Assembly: GCA_965226865.1 (NCBI GenBank)
Contig: CBDDEH010000003.1
Span: 1-64,000, forward strand
DNA length: 64,000 nucleotides
Direction: 5' to 3'
DNA from: CBDDEH01 sp965226865
Lineage (GTDB): Bacteria; Chloroflexota; Dehalococcoidia; Lucifugimonadales; JAGWBF01
Part shown: piece after piece, positions 27,601 to 34,601 of the stretch
How positions within the stretch are numbered: the stretch's first letter is position 1
Layout of the letters: every line of letters begins with the position of its first letter
Translations under genes and position numbers: made by a program
The notes under the pieces: model-generated
The model's database searches: none
What the model saw: the letters and a program-made list of their open reading frames with translations, nothing else
Told to the model about the DNA's origin: nothing

Positions 27601-28030
27601 GGAGCTGGTACAGCACGATGCCAGCGTCTTTTTCGGCGGCGACCCCGTGGCTAACAAGGAAGCGTCGTATCGCAGGTTCTTCGCCGACGTGCAGATGTAC
27701 GCTTCCGGTTCCGGCATAGACCCGCAGCAGTCCCTATCCGGCCCCCTCTGCAAACATATCCCGACCAAGGGTAACAACTGGGCCTTGGGGAACATTGCCC
27801 GTTCGTGCAATCCGGAGTACGACAGACTCTACGCCCAGCTGGAGCAAACCCAAATCGGCTCGGAGCGGGAGGCGCTGGTAAAGCAGCTGCACGACATGGA
27901 CGTGCAGCGCTATTACGAGATCCCATTGGTGAGCCGGGGCTTCGTTTCCGCACACCTGAACACCCTGAAGGGCGTTCGGATCAACGGCTGGGATAGCGAG
28001 ATGTGGAATATCGCCGAGTGGCGGCGCTAA
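24614..28030 (+). CDS. lipoprotein fusing a PQQ-type beta-propeller to an SBP_bac_5 domain
   Basis: TTG 24614 begins a signal peptide (IVWVGLLCLLAVALLSAC) nearly the same as that of the gene before it; the frame is open from 24536 but that part looks like leader. After a TP-rich linker comes a helical domain with spaced Cys (about residues 80-215). Then there are eight repeats carrying A-L-D-x-x-T-G with V-Y-x-G strands (about 235-590), an eight-bladed PQQ-like propeller. From about 605 there is a full SBP_bac_5 domain (LTILYWQAP, WKLKEGLKWSDGSDMTAEDV, LGTGPYRITGF, IRQAMSLAIDRSRI). Blades one and two are almost identical in DNA, a recent duplication. A cell-surface receptor joining a binding scaffold to solute capture is the simplest reading. 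Confidence 0.8.
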   Translation: MGRSSCRIVWVGLLCLLAVALLSACTDEPAATPTALPPETPVPLPATSTPTPTPVPPTSTPAPTPTPTPAPTPERVGAPAIRGFGIDTDTLWGQLFDRFTTSEQSCIRTELGDELLESVLERRAMPEGDTQQWEASIFGCLAPETAAGIFLSALVAQMEGLTEEAEGCLRELLADADVADIVAGTLPDASPAAATAALKFTVGLLSCVPEQILSGDAGPPDPPQADVSLLWRNPTGGWVVNAPTVVDGAVYAGSDDNHVYALDAETGELLWRFETDDVIRSSPTVAGGAVYAGSNDNHVYALDAETGGLLWSYDTGDWAQYSPTVSGGMVYLGALAEGDHRVHALDAMTGEVLWFAERPYPFTPEFTPTVAGDKVYVPGGFGEFHALDASTGKVVWSFNTGIPVKSPPTVIGGIVYLTAFNTAHALDEATGALIWSYGAERLPARDFPAVVVDNVYYFSPDEHIYALDTATGEILWSYEAGMMINTAPVTAGGMVYVGSESGRFYALDAATGGLVWSRESMAWALQSPMVADGVLYAESSDGHLRALDAATGEELWRFQKGYFDGVPSYTITGGVLYVGSLDGGVYAFIAPLETTTEGKVLTILYWQAPTLPGPYLSGGAKDLDAGAITLEPLAKYDPDGNLVPALAAQIPTIENGGFSQDLMSITWKLKEGLKWSDGSDMTAEDVVFTWLYCVDEDTGCTAESSFDGIASVLALDNLTVQIAFDAPTPYPYQAFVGAGTPIISRAQFADCIGAAATTCEAQNTAPLGTGPYRITGFKTNEGAVYERNPFYRGPAPYFDRVVLKGGGDAISAARAVMERGEADYAWNTQVEPEILTRMEAAGLGTVVVAFTSQVERIVVNQTNPDPALGDNRSEYLDGQNPHPFLTFKPIRQAMSLAIDRSRISEDLYGFAAELTCNLLTGPPIYVSTANDGCLLQDIEGANRLLDDNGVLDTDGDGVREYNGVPLRITYQTSANAIRQDTQALVRGWWRKIGIETELVQHDASVFFGGDPVANKEASYRRFFADVQMYASGSGIDPQQSLSGPLCKHIPTKGNNWALGNIARSCNPEYDRLYAQLEQTQIGSEREALVKQLHDMDVQRYYEIPLVSRGFVSAHLNTLKGVRINGWDSEMWNIAEWRR

Positions 28031-28132
28031 AGCTTACCCTGCCGATCTAACCGGCGCTCGTCTATGTAGGGAACCTGACCGGGGCCCTTTGATGTGATGA
28101 GGAGAGCCTCAGTTTGAGTCGAGGAGGAAAGC

Positions 28133-28540
28133 ATGTCCATCCTGATTCGTGCGGCAGCGGCTTACCTTGTGTTGCTTGCGGCTGTGGTTGCCGTAAACTT
28201 TATCGTTACTCCCCTGTACCACCCGGGCGGAGACGAGCCATTCACGGTGTGGGAGATACTCAACTGGTTCATGGCGGTGGGTATGGTGATTGCTTTGGCC
28301 GCCAGCTACGTGGAAAAGCGCCGTGTCGATGGCGACGGTTCGGCGGACCTGAAGCGCTACCTGGAAGCGAACGCGGTTTTCTACGGGGCAGTTGCTGTGT
28401 TCATCCTGTTCTTCTGGAACTGGTTTAGCTCTCTGTCTCCCAACAACGAGGCCGACGGACAATTTTGGGCCGTCATCGACACCCTCATGCCCATCGTGAT
28501 GGGCGTAACGGGCTGCCGCATGTGCAGACGCGGCAGCTGA
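28133..28540 (+). CDS. four-TM membrane protein, function unknown
   Basis: ATG 28133 follows GAGGAGGAAAGC. The 135 residues hold four hydrophobic segments: AAAAYLVLLAAVVAVNFIV, ILNWFMAVGMVIALAASYVE, ANAVFYGAVAVFILFFWNWF and a last VIDTLMPIVMGVTG ending in a Cys/Arg-rich tail. The layout recalls small hypothetical membrane proteins seen in Chloroflexota genomes. No partner gene is evident. Confidence 0.6.
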   Translation: MSILIRAAAAYLVLLAAVVAVNFIVTPLYHPGGDEPFTVWEILNWFMAVGMVIALAASYVEKRRVDGDGSADLKRYLEANAVFYGAVAVFILFFWNWFSSLSPNNEADGQFWAVIDTLMPIVMGVTGCRMCRRGS

Positions 28541-28678
28541 CCAAGGAACGCCGCGCAAGGTTTCTGGCAAAGCCCGTTGCGACCCTTGGCACGAGTTCGC
28601 AGTACAGCACGCTTAGGCCCACCACCCTGACTGAAGACAACACCGGGGCCGCCCTGAGATGCGGGAAGAGGGTGGGAG

Positions 28679-29407
28679 ATGATTCCTGACTACATACGAG
28701 AACAAGTACTGAACGCAAAGCCGCCCGACGGCTGCTGTGTCCCTGGGGGTTCGGTTCCCGCCGTAGCGGAAGGCCACTTCACCTTCGCTCGCGCCGCCAC
28801 CGTCGGCATCAATCCGCACGGATCGTGGAACCGTAAAGACTATTTGCCCAAAGAATGCTTGACCCTGGACAGAGACGACTTAGACGAACAATTCCTCAAC
28901 CGGGTGTGGGAGGAGAAAACGCGATACTTCGAGCGCAATACTCATCGGTACTTCACCATGTTGAAGCCGATCCTCAACGTGTGCGGAGTCACTTACGGCG
29001 GCAAATATGGCGCTGATCGACCCGACTTGGCCTGTTCTCTGGACCTGGTCCAATGGCCCACGGATCCTCTGTGGAGCAAGCTGCCAAGGGAATGCTCAGC
29101 CGATGCTCAAAGCAAGCTGCTCAGTGACGGCGCGGCGTTCTTTGAGAAAATTCTGCAAGAAAACGAGAACATCGAATTGTTGCTTGGCAACGGCAAGACC
29201 GTCGTAGAGCAGTTCGAGCGTACGTTCAAGGCGCGATTCGACAAGAGGAAGGTCGATGATCTCGGCGCTCACATCTACTGTGGGGACTTGCTGGGCAAGC
29301 GATTCATCGGCTGGAGCGCTTTCTTGTCGAATTCACGGATGAACAGATCCCAAGTAGCAGAGTTAGCGCGCCTGGTGGGCGAGGTGCGTCGCGAGGGCTG
29401 CCCTTAG
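28679..29407 (+). CDS. hypothetical protein, faint uracil-DNA-glycosylase-like pattern
   Basis: ATG 28679 after GGGTGGGAG gives 242 residues. The order TVGINPHGSWNRKDYLP, SLDLVQWPTDPLWSKL, NIELLLGNGKTVVEQF and IGWSAFLSNS recalls the layout of uracil-DNA-glycosylase superfamily proteins (GINP near a first loop, a later xxGxG segment and a final S/N-rich loop), but I cannot call the family with confidence. It stands alone; the region beyond its stop is repeat debris. Confidence 0.5.
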   Translation: MIPDYIREQVLNAKPPDGCCVPGGSVPAVAEGHFTFARAATVGINPHGSWNRKDYLPKECLTLDRDDLDEQFLNRVWEEKTRYFERNTHRYFTMLKPILNVCGVTYGGKYGADRPDLACSLDLVQWPTDPLWSKLPRECSADAQSKLLSDGAAFFEKILQENENIELLLGNGKTVVEQFERTFKARFDKRKVDDLGAHIYCGDLLGKRFIGWSAFLSNSRMNRSQVAELARLVGEVRREGCP

Positions 29408-29705
29408 CTGCTCCCGTAGGGCTGTGATACGTCGTCCTCGGTGTACGTATCCCCAAAGGTGAAGGAAGTTGACTGCGGCTTCGTCCAGAGGCTTGGCAAC
29501 GAGACCCCGGGCCCATTTCGCCTCATCGCTGTCGAAGCTCTGGCGACGACAACTGCTCCCGGGGCAAACCACAAGAGATTGTCCCTACTTGTTGAGGCGC
29601 GCGCACCTAGACGCGACACAATCCAGTTCCTCACCCTGGGTGTCCAAAGACCGGTTTCTAGCGGGACCTAACGGCCGGCTGCACCCTCGACCTACTGGTT
29701 ACAGT

Positions 29706-29795
29706 GACACCGCCCACCGAAAAGTTCGCAATTCAGTCTTACTAGGCCCGCCCGAAGAGGCTCGAACTCTCCGTGAGGATCACGGTGCTTGGGGT
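29706..29795 (-). repeat. R4 copy fused to a tRNA 3'-end-like tract
   Basis: On the minus strand CCGTGATCCTCACGG forms a five-bp hairpin like a class-II tRNA variable arm. It is followed by GAGAGTTCGAGCCTCTT, a T-arm with pairing stem, then CGGGCGGGCC, an acceptor-like 3' strand, and finally the R4 motif GCGAACTTTTCGGTGGG. The 5' half of a tRNA is absent, so this is an integration scar rather than a gene. Confidence 0.45.
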
Positions 29796-29805
29796 CACAG
29801 GCCCC

Positions 29806-29840
29806 CCAGCCACAGTTCGAAGACGGTTCTGTCTACCGTA
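29806..29840 (+). repeat. dispersed repeat R1, short copy
   Basis: CCAGCCACAGTTCGAAGACG then GTTCTGTCTACCGTATACG, the core of R1. It lies between the tRNA-like scar and the left half of the R4 copy that holds the IS110 composite. Confidence 0.5.
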
Positions 29841-29892
29841 TACGTTGGTTGGGCCAGAGTGTACCGTACTGAGCTTGATGCTCCTATGGATG

Positions 29893-30972
29893 TCAAGGAG
29901 TGCTGTGGGATAGGGCTGAGTTCCGTAGGACGGAGAAGACCTCGCGAGCGACATAGCGTTTGAGGCAGCGGATCACCTCAGCCTTGCTCATTCCCTCGGT
30001 GGTGCGACGACGCATGTATGCCTGGGTCCGCTCATCATGACGAAGTCTGACGACAACAATGCGATGGAGTGCCGCGTTGGCCTGGCGGTGGCCGCCGCGG
30101 TTGAGCCGATGCCTGTTGGTCTTGCCGGAGGAAGCAGGGATGGGATTGACACCGCACAGGGAGGCGAAGGCAGCCTCGGAGTGGAGGCGGTCATGGTTAC
30201 TCCCGGCAGCAATGAGGAGGGTCGCCGCCGTGTCTGGTCCTATGCCGAAGCCATCCACCAGGGCTGGGGCTGCCGTCCGTGTGAGTCGTTGGATCTCGGC
30301 CTCCAGGTCCTTTATCTCATTACCGAGTTGACGGTAGCGACGGGCAAGGGAGCGAAGAGCATACTTGGCCGCCGCGGTGGGACCCTCCATACGACCAGGC
30401 CGGAAGCTCTTGGACCGGGTGACAAGGGCAGCAGCGGTGAGGCCAGTGAGGTGCTCACGAAGCCGGGCCGGGGCCGTGACAACCAGGGCCTTCATCTGGT
30501 TGATTGCCTGGGTGCGAGCCTTGACGGCCGAGTCCTTGGTGCTCTTGAACATACGGATCATTTCGACTTCACCCTCACCTGACTTGGGAGTGGCATCGGC
30601 TACTCCGGCAAGCACGGCACGCGCTGCCATCTCCGCATCAGTGGGATCGCTCTTCCCCTTCCGATAGCGGGTTGACCGGTCGGGCCGGTTGACCTCCACT
30701 ACGGTATGGCCCCTACTGGTCAGGAATCGGGCGACTCCGGCACCGTAGGAACCGGTGCCTTCAATCCCGAAGGCATGAATCTCTCCCAGGCCCCGGGACC
30801 ACCGTTCGAGCTCCCCATACCCATGGGTGGTCGCCACTGTGTGAAGCTCCCCCAGGCGGACCCCCTGACGGTCAATGGCCACCGCCACATGCTCATCCTG
30901 GTGGGTGTCGACTCCGACGACCAGCTCAACACCACGACTATCTCTATGACCGACGACTCCTGTCATTTCCAC
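29893..30972 (-). CDS. IS110-family transposase, left copy
   Basis: The product is 359 residues. It has an N-terminal DEDD (RuvC-like) domain with VVGVDTHQDEHVAV (first Asp), IEGTGSYGAGV (Glu) and KSDPTDAEMAAR (the two Asp), a coiled-coil middle and a C-terminal Tnp_20 domain with GFGIGPDTAATLLIAAG and the SSGKTNRHRLNRGG segment around the catalytic Ser. This is IS110-type architecture. About 215 bp of non-coding DNA lies upstream of the gene within the arm and only about 20 bp downstream, as expected if a bridge RNA is encoded at the 5' end. It differs from the right copy at only two residues near the N terminus. Confidence 0.9.
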   Translation of the reverse strand: MEMTGVVGHRDSRGVELVVGVDTHQDEHVAVAIDRQGVRLGELHTVATTHGYGELERWSRGLGEIHAFGIEGTGSYGAGVARFLTSRGHTVVEVNRPDRSTRYRKGKSDPTDAEMAARAVLAGVADATPKSGEGEVEMIRMFKSTKDSAVKARTQAINQMKALVVTAPARLREHLTGLTAAALVTRSKSFRPGRMEGPTAAAKYALRSLARRYRQLGNEIKDLEAEIQRLTRTAAPALVDGFGIGPDTAATLLIAAGSNHDRLHSEAAFASLCGVNPIPASSGKTNRHRLNRGGHRQANAALHRIVVVRLRHDERTQAYMRRRTTEGMSKAEVIRCLKRYVAREVFSVLRNSALSHSTP

Positions 30973-31253
30973 CTCCCGGAGGATAGCGCACCGGCCAGGT
31001 GAGCGGACAGGACTGCGATGGGGCGTGAGGCCAGGCTCCTATAAGGTCACTGCTCGCCTTGCCGAGGGCACTTCTGGCGCCACCTCGAATCGAGTCGACA
31101 GATCAGGCTGAAGGCATGATGCCAGTCTCAGAAAGGGTCAGGCCCGAGCCGAGGTGGCCCGGGATTCATCATCGCAGTCTCAGAAGTCTGAACTGGCCAT
31201 GGGTATGTCGTTGGGTGTATTTTCGAGGCGACATAAATTGGGGAGATGTTGAG

Positions 31254-32720
31254 ATGCCGCTTCGAGAGATGGGCCGAGAGCAGATATGGATGTTGCCGCC
31301 GACGCTTTACGAACTGTTGCCGTTGGACCATCCAGCGCGATTCGTGGCCGAGTTCGTTGACGCTTTGGACCGGGAGGACTGGGCGGAGCTTGGGGTGAAG
31401 ATAGACGGGGAGGTGCTGGGAGCTCCAGCCTACCATCCACGTGCGCTGTTGAGCGTGTGGCTGTACGGCTTCATGACCGGGGTGCGCTCGTGCCGGAAGC
31501 TGGAGGCGGCCTGCTGGGACCAGATACCGTACCTGTGGCTGACCGGGTGGCAGCATCCTGACCACAACACCCTGTGGAGGTTCTACAAAGGGCATCGGCA
31601 GGCCATGAGGAAGCTGTTCGAGCGGACGGTGCGGACGGCAGTGACGATGAAGTTGGTGGACCTGGCGGTTCAGGCGGTGGATGGTACGAAGGTGGTCGCC
31701 AACGCGTCGCTGAACAGGAGCTACGACGCCGAGGGACTGCGTGGTCTGTTGGAGCGGCTGGAGCGTGCGATAGCCGACCTTGAGGCTCAGAACGAAGCGG
31801 GAGAAGACACTGCTGTTGCCCATCTGCCTGAGGAGTTGGCTGACAAGGAGGTCTTGAGAGAGCAGGTGAGGTAGGCGATGGACGATCTCACGAGTCAGAA
31901 GCGCCACAAGCGCATCAACCTGACCGACCCAGACGCCCGGCTGATGAAGGGTAGGCAAGGCATCGTGGCTGGCTACAACGCTCAGGCTATGGTCTCACCC
32001 ACAGAGACGGATGGGGGAGCGACCGGCATGTTGGTCACCGCCGTGGACGTGGTGGATGCAGCCAATGACAATGCCCTGCTGGTGCCGATGGTCGAGCAGG
32101 CCGAGGAGACTATGGGGACGAAGTCGCAGATGACGTTGGCCGATGCCGGATACTTCGCCGCGAGTCACTTGGAAGAATGCGCCCGTCGAGATCAGCAGGT
32201 GGTAGTGTCGGAGTCGCGGCAACGGTTCCTCAAGGACCCATATCACAAGGACCGATTCACCTACGACGAGCAGAGCGACAGCTTTACGTGTCCGCAGGGA
32301 CAGACGCTCAAGTTCGTTCGTATCCAACATACGAATGGAGTCCCGTTGCGTCTGTACCGGGCCTCCGGGGTCGTCTGCCAGGTGTGCCCAGCCTTCGGAG
32401 TCTGCACGAAGGCCAAAGAGATTGGGCGGAGCCTGGCGATAGGTCCGCATGACGCAGTGCTGCGCCGTCATCGTGCCTGGATGTCCACCTCAGCAGCTAG
32501 AGAGGCGTACAAGCTGAGAAAGCAACTGGTCGAGCCTGTCTTCGGAATCATCAAGGAACAACAGGGGGCACGGAGATTCCTGCTGCGCGGCCTCGTTAAC
32601 GTGGCGGCCGAGTGGACAATGCTGGCCACAGCCTTCAACCTGCGCACTCTCTGGCGGGTGTGGCGCTCCAGCCCCTTCATCGGTCTATTTAATGGCCCGG
32701 AGCCTTGTCCCGTCTCCTGA
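31254..32720 (+). pseudogene. IS1182-like transposase interrupted by an amber codon
   Basis: ATG 31254 with GGGAGATG upstream starts REMGREQIWMLPPTLYELLP. The DUF772-type N-terminal domain (HPRALLSVWLYGFMTGVRSC) and first catalytic block (VDGTKVVANASLNRSYD) follow. TAG at 31872-31874 interrupts the frame, which resumes directly with DDLTSQKRHKRINLTDPDARLMK. A second block TLADAGYF, a Cys-rich insert (CQVCPAFGVC) and a C-terminal EPVFGIIKEQQGARRFLLRG complete the DDE transposase. A single CAG-like to TAG change would explain it; only readthrough would give full-length enzyme. Confidence 0.85.
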
Positions 32721-33049
32721 CCTGCGGTGATGACAGCAGCTGACCCATCGCTCCGTCGCCTGTCCTACCCGCTCAGGCCAGGGCCTTTCAGCGAACCCTT
32801 TGACCTCTATCTGCTCCCCCTATCCGCAATTTCCACTTCTGAGACTGCGATGATGAATCCCGGGCCACCTCGGCTCGGGCCTGACCCTTTCTGAGACTGG
32901 CATCATGCCTTCAGCCTGATCTGTCGACTCGATTCGAGGTGGCGCCAGAAGTGCCCTCGGCAAGGCGAGCAGTGACCTTATAGGAGCCTGGCCTCACGCC
33001 CCATCGCAGTCCTGTCCGCTCACCTGGCCAGTGCGCTATCCTCCGGGAG

Positions 33050-34129
33050 GTGGAAATGACAGGAGTCGTCGGTCATAAAGGTAGTCGTGGTGTTGAGCTG
33101 GTCGTCGGAGTCGACACCCACCAGGATGAGCATGTGGCGGTGGCCATTGACCGTCAGGGGGTCCGCCTGGGGGAGCTTCACACAGTGGCGACCACCCATG
33201 GGTATGGGGAGCTCGAACGGTGGTCCCGGGGCCTGGGAGAGATTCATGCCTTCGGGATTGAAGGCACCGGTTCCTACGGTGCCGGAGTCGCCCGATTCCT
33301 GACCAGTAGGGGCCATACCGTAGTGGAGGTCAACCGGCCCGACCGGTCAACCCGCTATCGGAAGGGGAAGAGCGATCCCACTGATGCGGAGATGGCAGCG
33401 CGTGCCGTGCTTGCCGGAGTAGCCGATGCCACTCCCAAGTCAGGTGAGGGTGAAGTCGAAATGATCCGTATGTTCAAGAGCACCAAGGACTCGGCCGTCA
33501 AGGCTCGCACCCAGGCAATCAACCAGATGAAGGCCCTGGTTGTCACGGCCCCGGCCCGGCTTCGTGAGCACCTCACTGGCCTCACCGCTGCTGCCCTTGT
33601 CACCCGGTCCAAGAGCTTCCGGCCTGGTCGTATGGAGGGTCCCACCGCGGCGGCCAAGTATGCTCTTCGCTCCCTTGCCCGTCGCTACCGTCAACTCGGT
33701 AATGAGATAAAGGACCTGGAGGCCGAGATCCAACGACTCACACGGACGGCAGCCCCAGCCCTGGTGGATGGCTTCGGCATAGGACCAGACACGGCGGCGA
33801 CCCTCCTCATTGCTGCCGGGAGTAACCATGACCGCCTCCACTCCGAGGCTGCCTTCGCCTCCCTGTGCGGTGTCAATCCCATCCCTGCTTCCTCCGGCAA
33901 GACCAACAGGCATCGGCTCAACCGCGGCGGCCACCGCCAGGCCAACGCGGCACTCCATCGCATTGTTGTCGTCAGACTTCGTCATGATGAGCGGACCCAG
34001 GCATACATGCGTCGTCGCACCACCGAGGGAATGAGCAAGGCTGAGGTGATCCGCTGCCTCAAACGCTATGTCGCTCGCGAGGTCTTCTCCGTCCTACGGA
34101 ACTCAGCCCTATCCCACAGCACTCCTTGA
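33050..34129 (+). CDS. IS110-family transposase, right copy
   Basis: This is the mirror-image twin of 29893-30972 with 357 of 359 residues the same (Lys-Gly replaces Arg-Asp at positions 10-11). All DEDD and Ser-region motifs are intact. The start follows GGGAGGTGGAA. Non-coding DNA of about 215 bp lies upstream within the arm and 23 bp downstream. Near-identity shows the duplication is recent, so at least one copy was active not long ago. Confidence 0.9.
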   Translation: MEMTGVVGHKGSRGVELVVGVDTHQDEHVAVAIDRQGVRLGELHTVATTHGYGELERWSRGLGEIHAFGIEGTGSYGAGVARFLTSRGHTVVEVNRPDRSTRYRKGKSDPTDAEMAARAVLAGVADATPKSGEGEVEMIRMFKSTKDSAVKARTQAINQMKALVVTAPARLREHLTGLTAAALVTRSKSFRPGRMEGPTAAAKYALRSLARRYRQLGNEIKDLEAEIQRLTRTAAPALVDGFGIGPDTAATLLIAAGSNHDRLHSEAAFASLCGVNPIPASSGKTNRHRLNRGGHRQANAALHRIVVVRLRHDERTQAYMRRRTTEGMSKAEVIRCLKRYVAREVFSVLRNSALSHSTP

Positions 34130-34259
34130 CATCTATAGGAGCATCAAGCTCAATTGCGAACTTTTCGCTGGGAGGTCCTCATGTAGTGAGAAGGGAACTC
34201 GTCGGATACCTGCCAGCCAAGCTACAGCAAACAACTTCAGTTCAACGTTGGTATCGGGT

Positions 34260-34601
34260 TCATGATGTTCGCAACTCAGAGGCGCAGGCTCTCACGATTG
34301 CGCTCGGATCGTCATTCAGACGCTGTCGAATGCGTTCATACGAATCGGAATCCATACACTCGGTAGATCGGAGAACCTGGGTGACTGCTATCCGCACCTT
34401 TCGATCCGGGTCGGCTGCCAGTCGCTCGAACGTCTCCGTTCCTGGACACTCTTGCATGTCGGGCATCCCTACTGCCGCGCGCCGCACGGATGGATTCTTG
34501 TGCCTGGCCAGTTCGGTACTTTGATACACGCAGGGAGACACGTTCGGCAGGGTTAGGATTGAGGCCCCTGCATCTTGGAGCACCGAATCGCCCGACCGTA
34601 C
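34260..34601 (-). pseudogene. C-terminal extension of the AlbA_2/HEAT gene beyond an in-frame TGA
   Basis: Directly after the TGA at 34602-34604 the same frame continues for 113 codons: VRSGDSVLQDAGAS, then HEAT-like units with NPSVRRAAVGMPDMQ, PDRKVRIAVTQVLRS and PSAIVRACASELRTS, ending at 34260. These repeats match the HEAT pattern of the upstream protein, so the TGA is probably a recent nonsense mutation and the original protein had about 1,010 residues. Confidence 0.65.

Larger units (their letters stand above)
29870..34152. mobile_element. inverted composite: two IS110 copies around an IS1182-like transposase
   Basis: The two arms, 29870-31187 and 32835-34152, are each exactly 1,318 bp, near-identical and in opposite orientation. 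The centre (31188-32834) carries the IS1182-like gene. Outer ends read TGAGCTTGATGCTCCTAT. The flanks, when joined, restore one R4 repeat (GTACCGTACTG then GCGAACTTTTCG), so the whole unit occupies one target. ATAGGAGC occurs at both ends of each IS110 gene region (32980-32987 and 34135-34142 in the right arm). One IS110 copy may have inserted into each end of the inner element. Confidence 0.8.

Noticed and set aside
29363..29572. Minus-strand frame with a plausible helical end (ALREQLRAALATHLAHQAR)
   Set aside because: Overlaps the end of 28679-29407, lacks a ribosome-binding site and has no family; kept only as a possibility.
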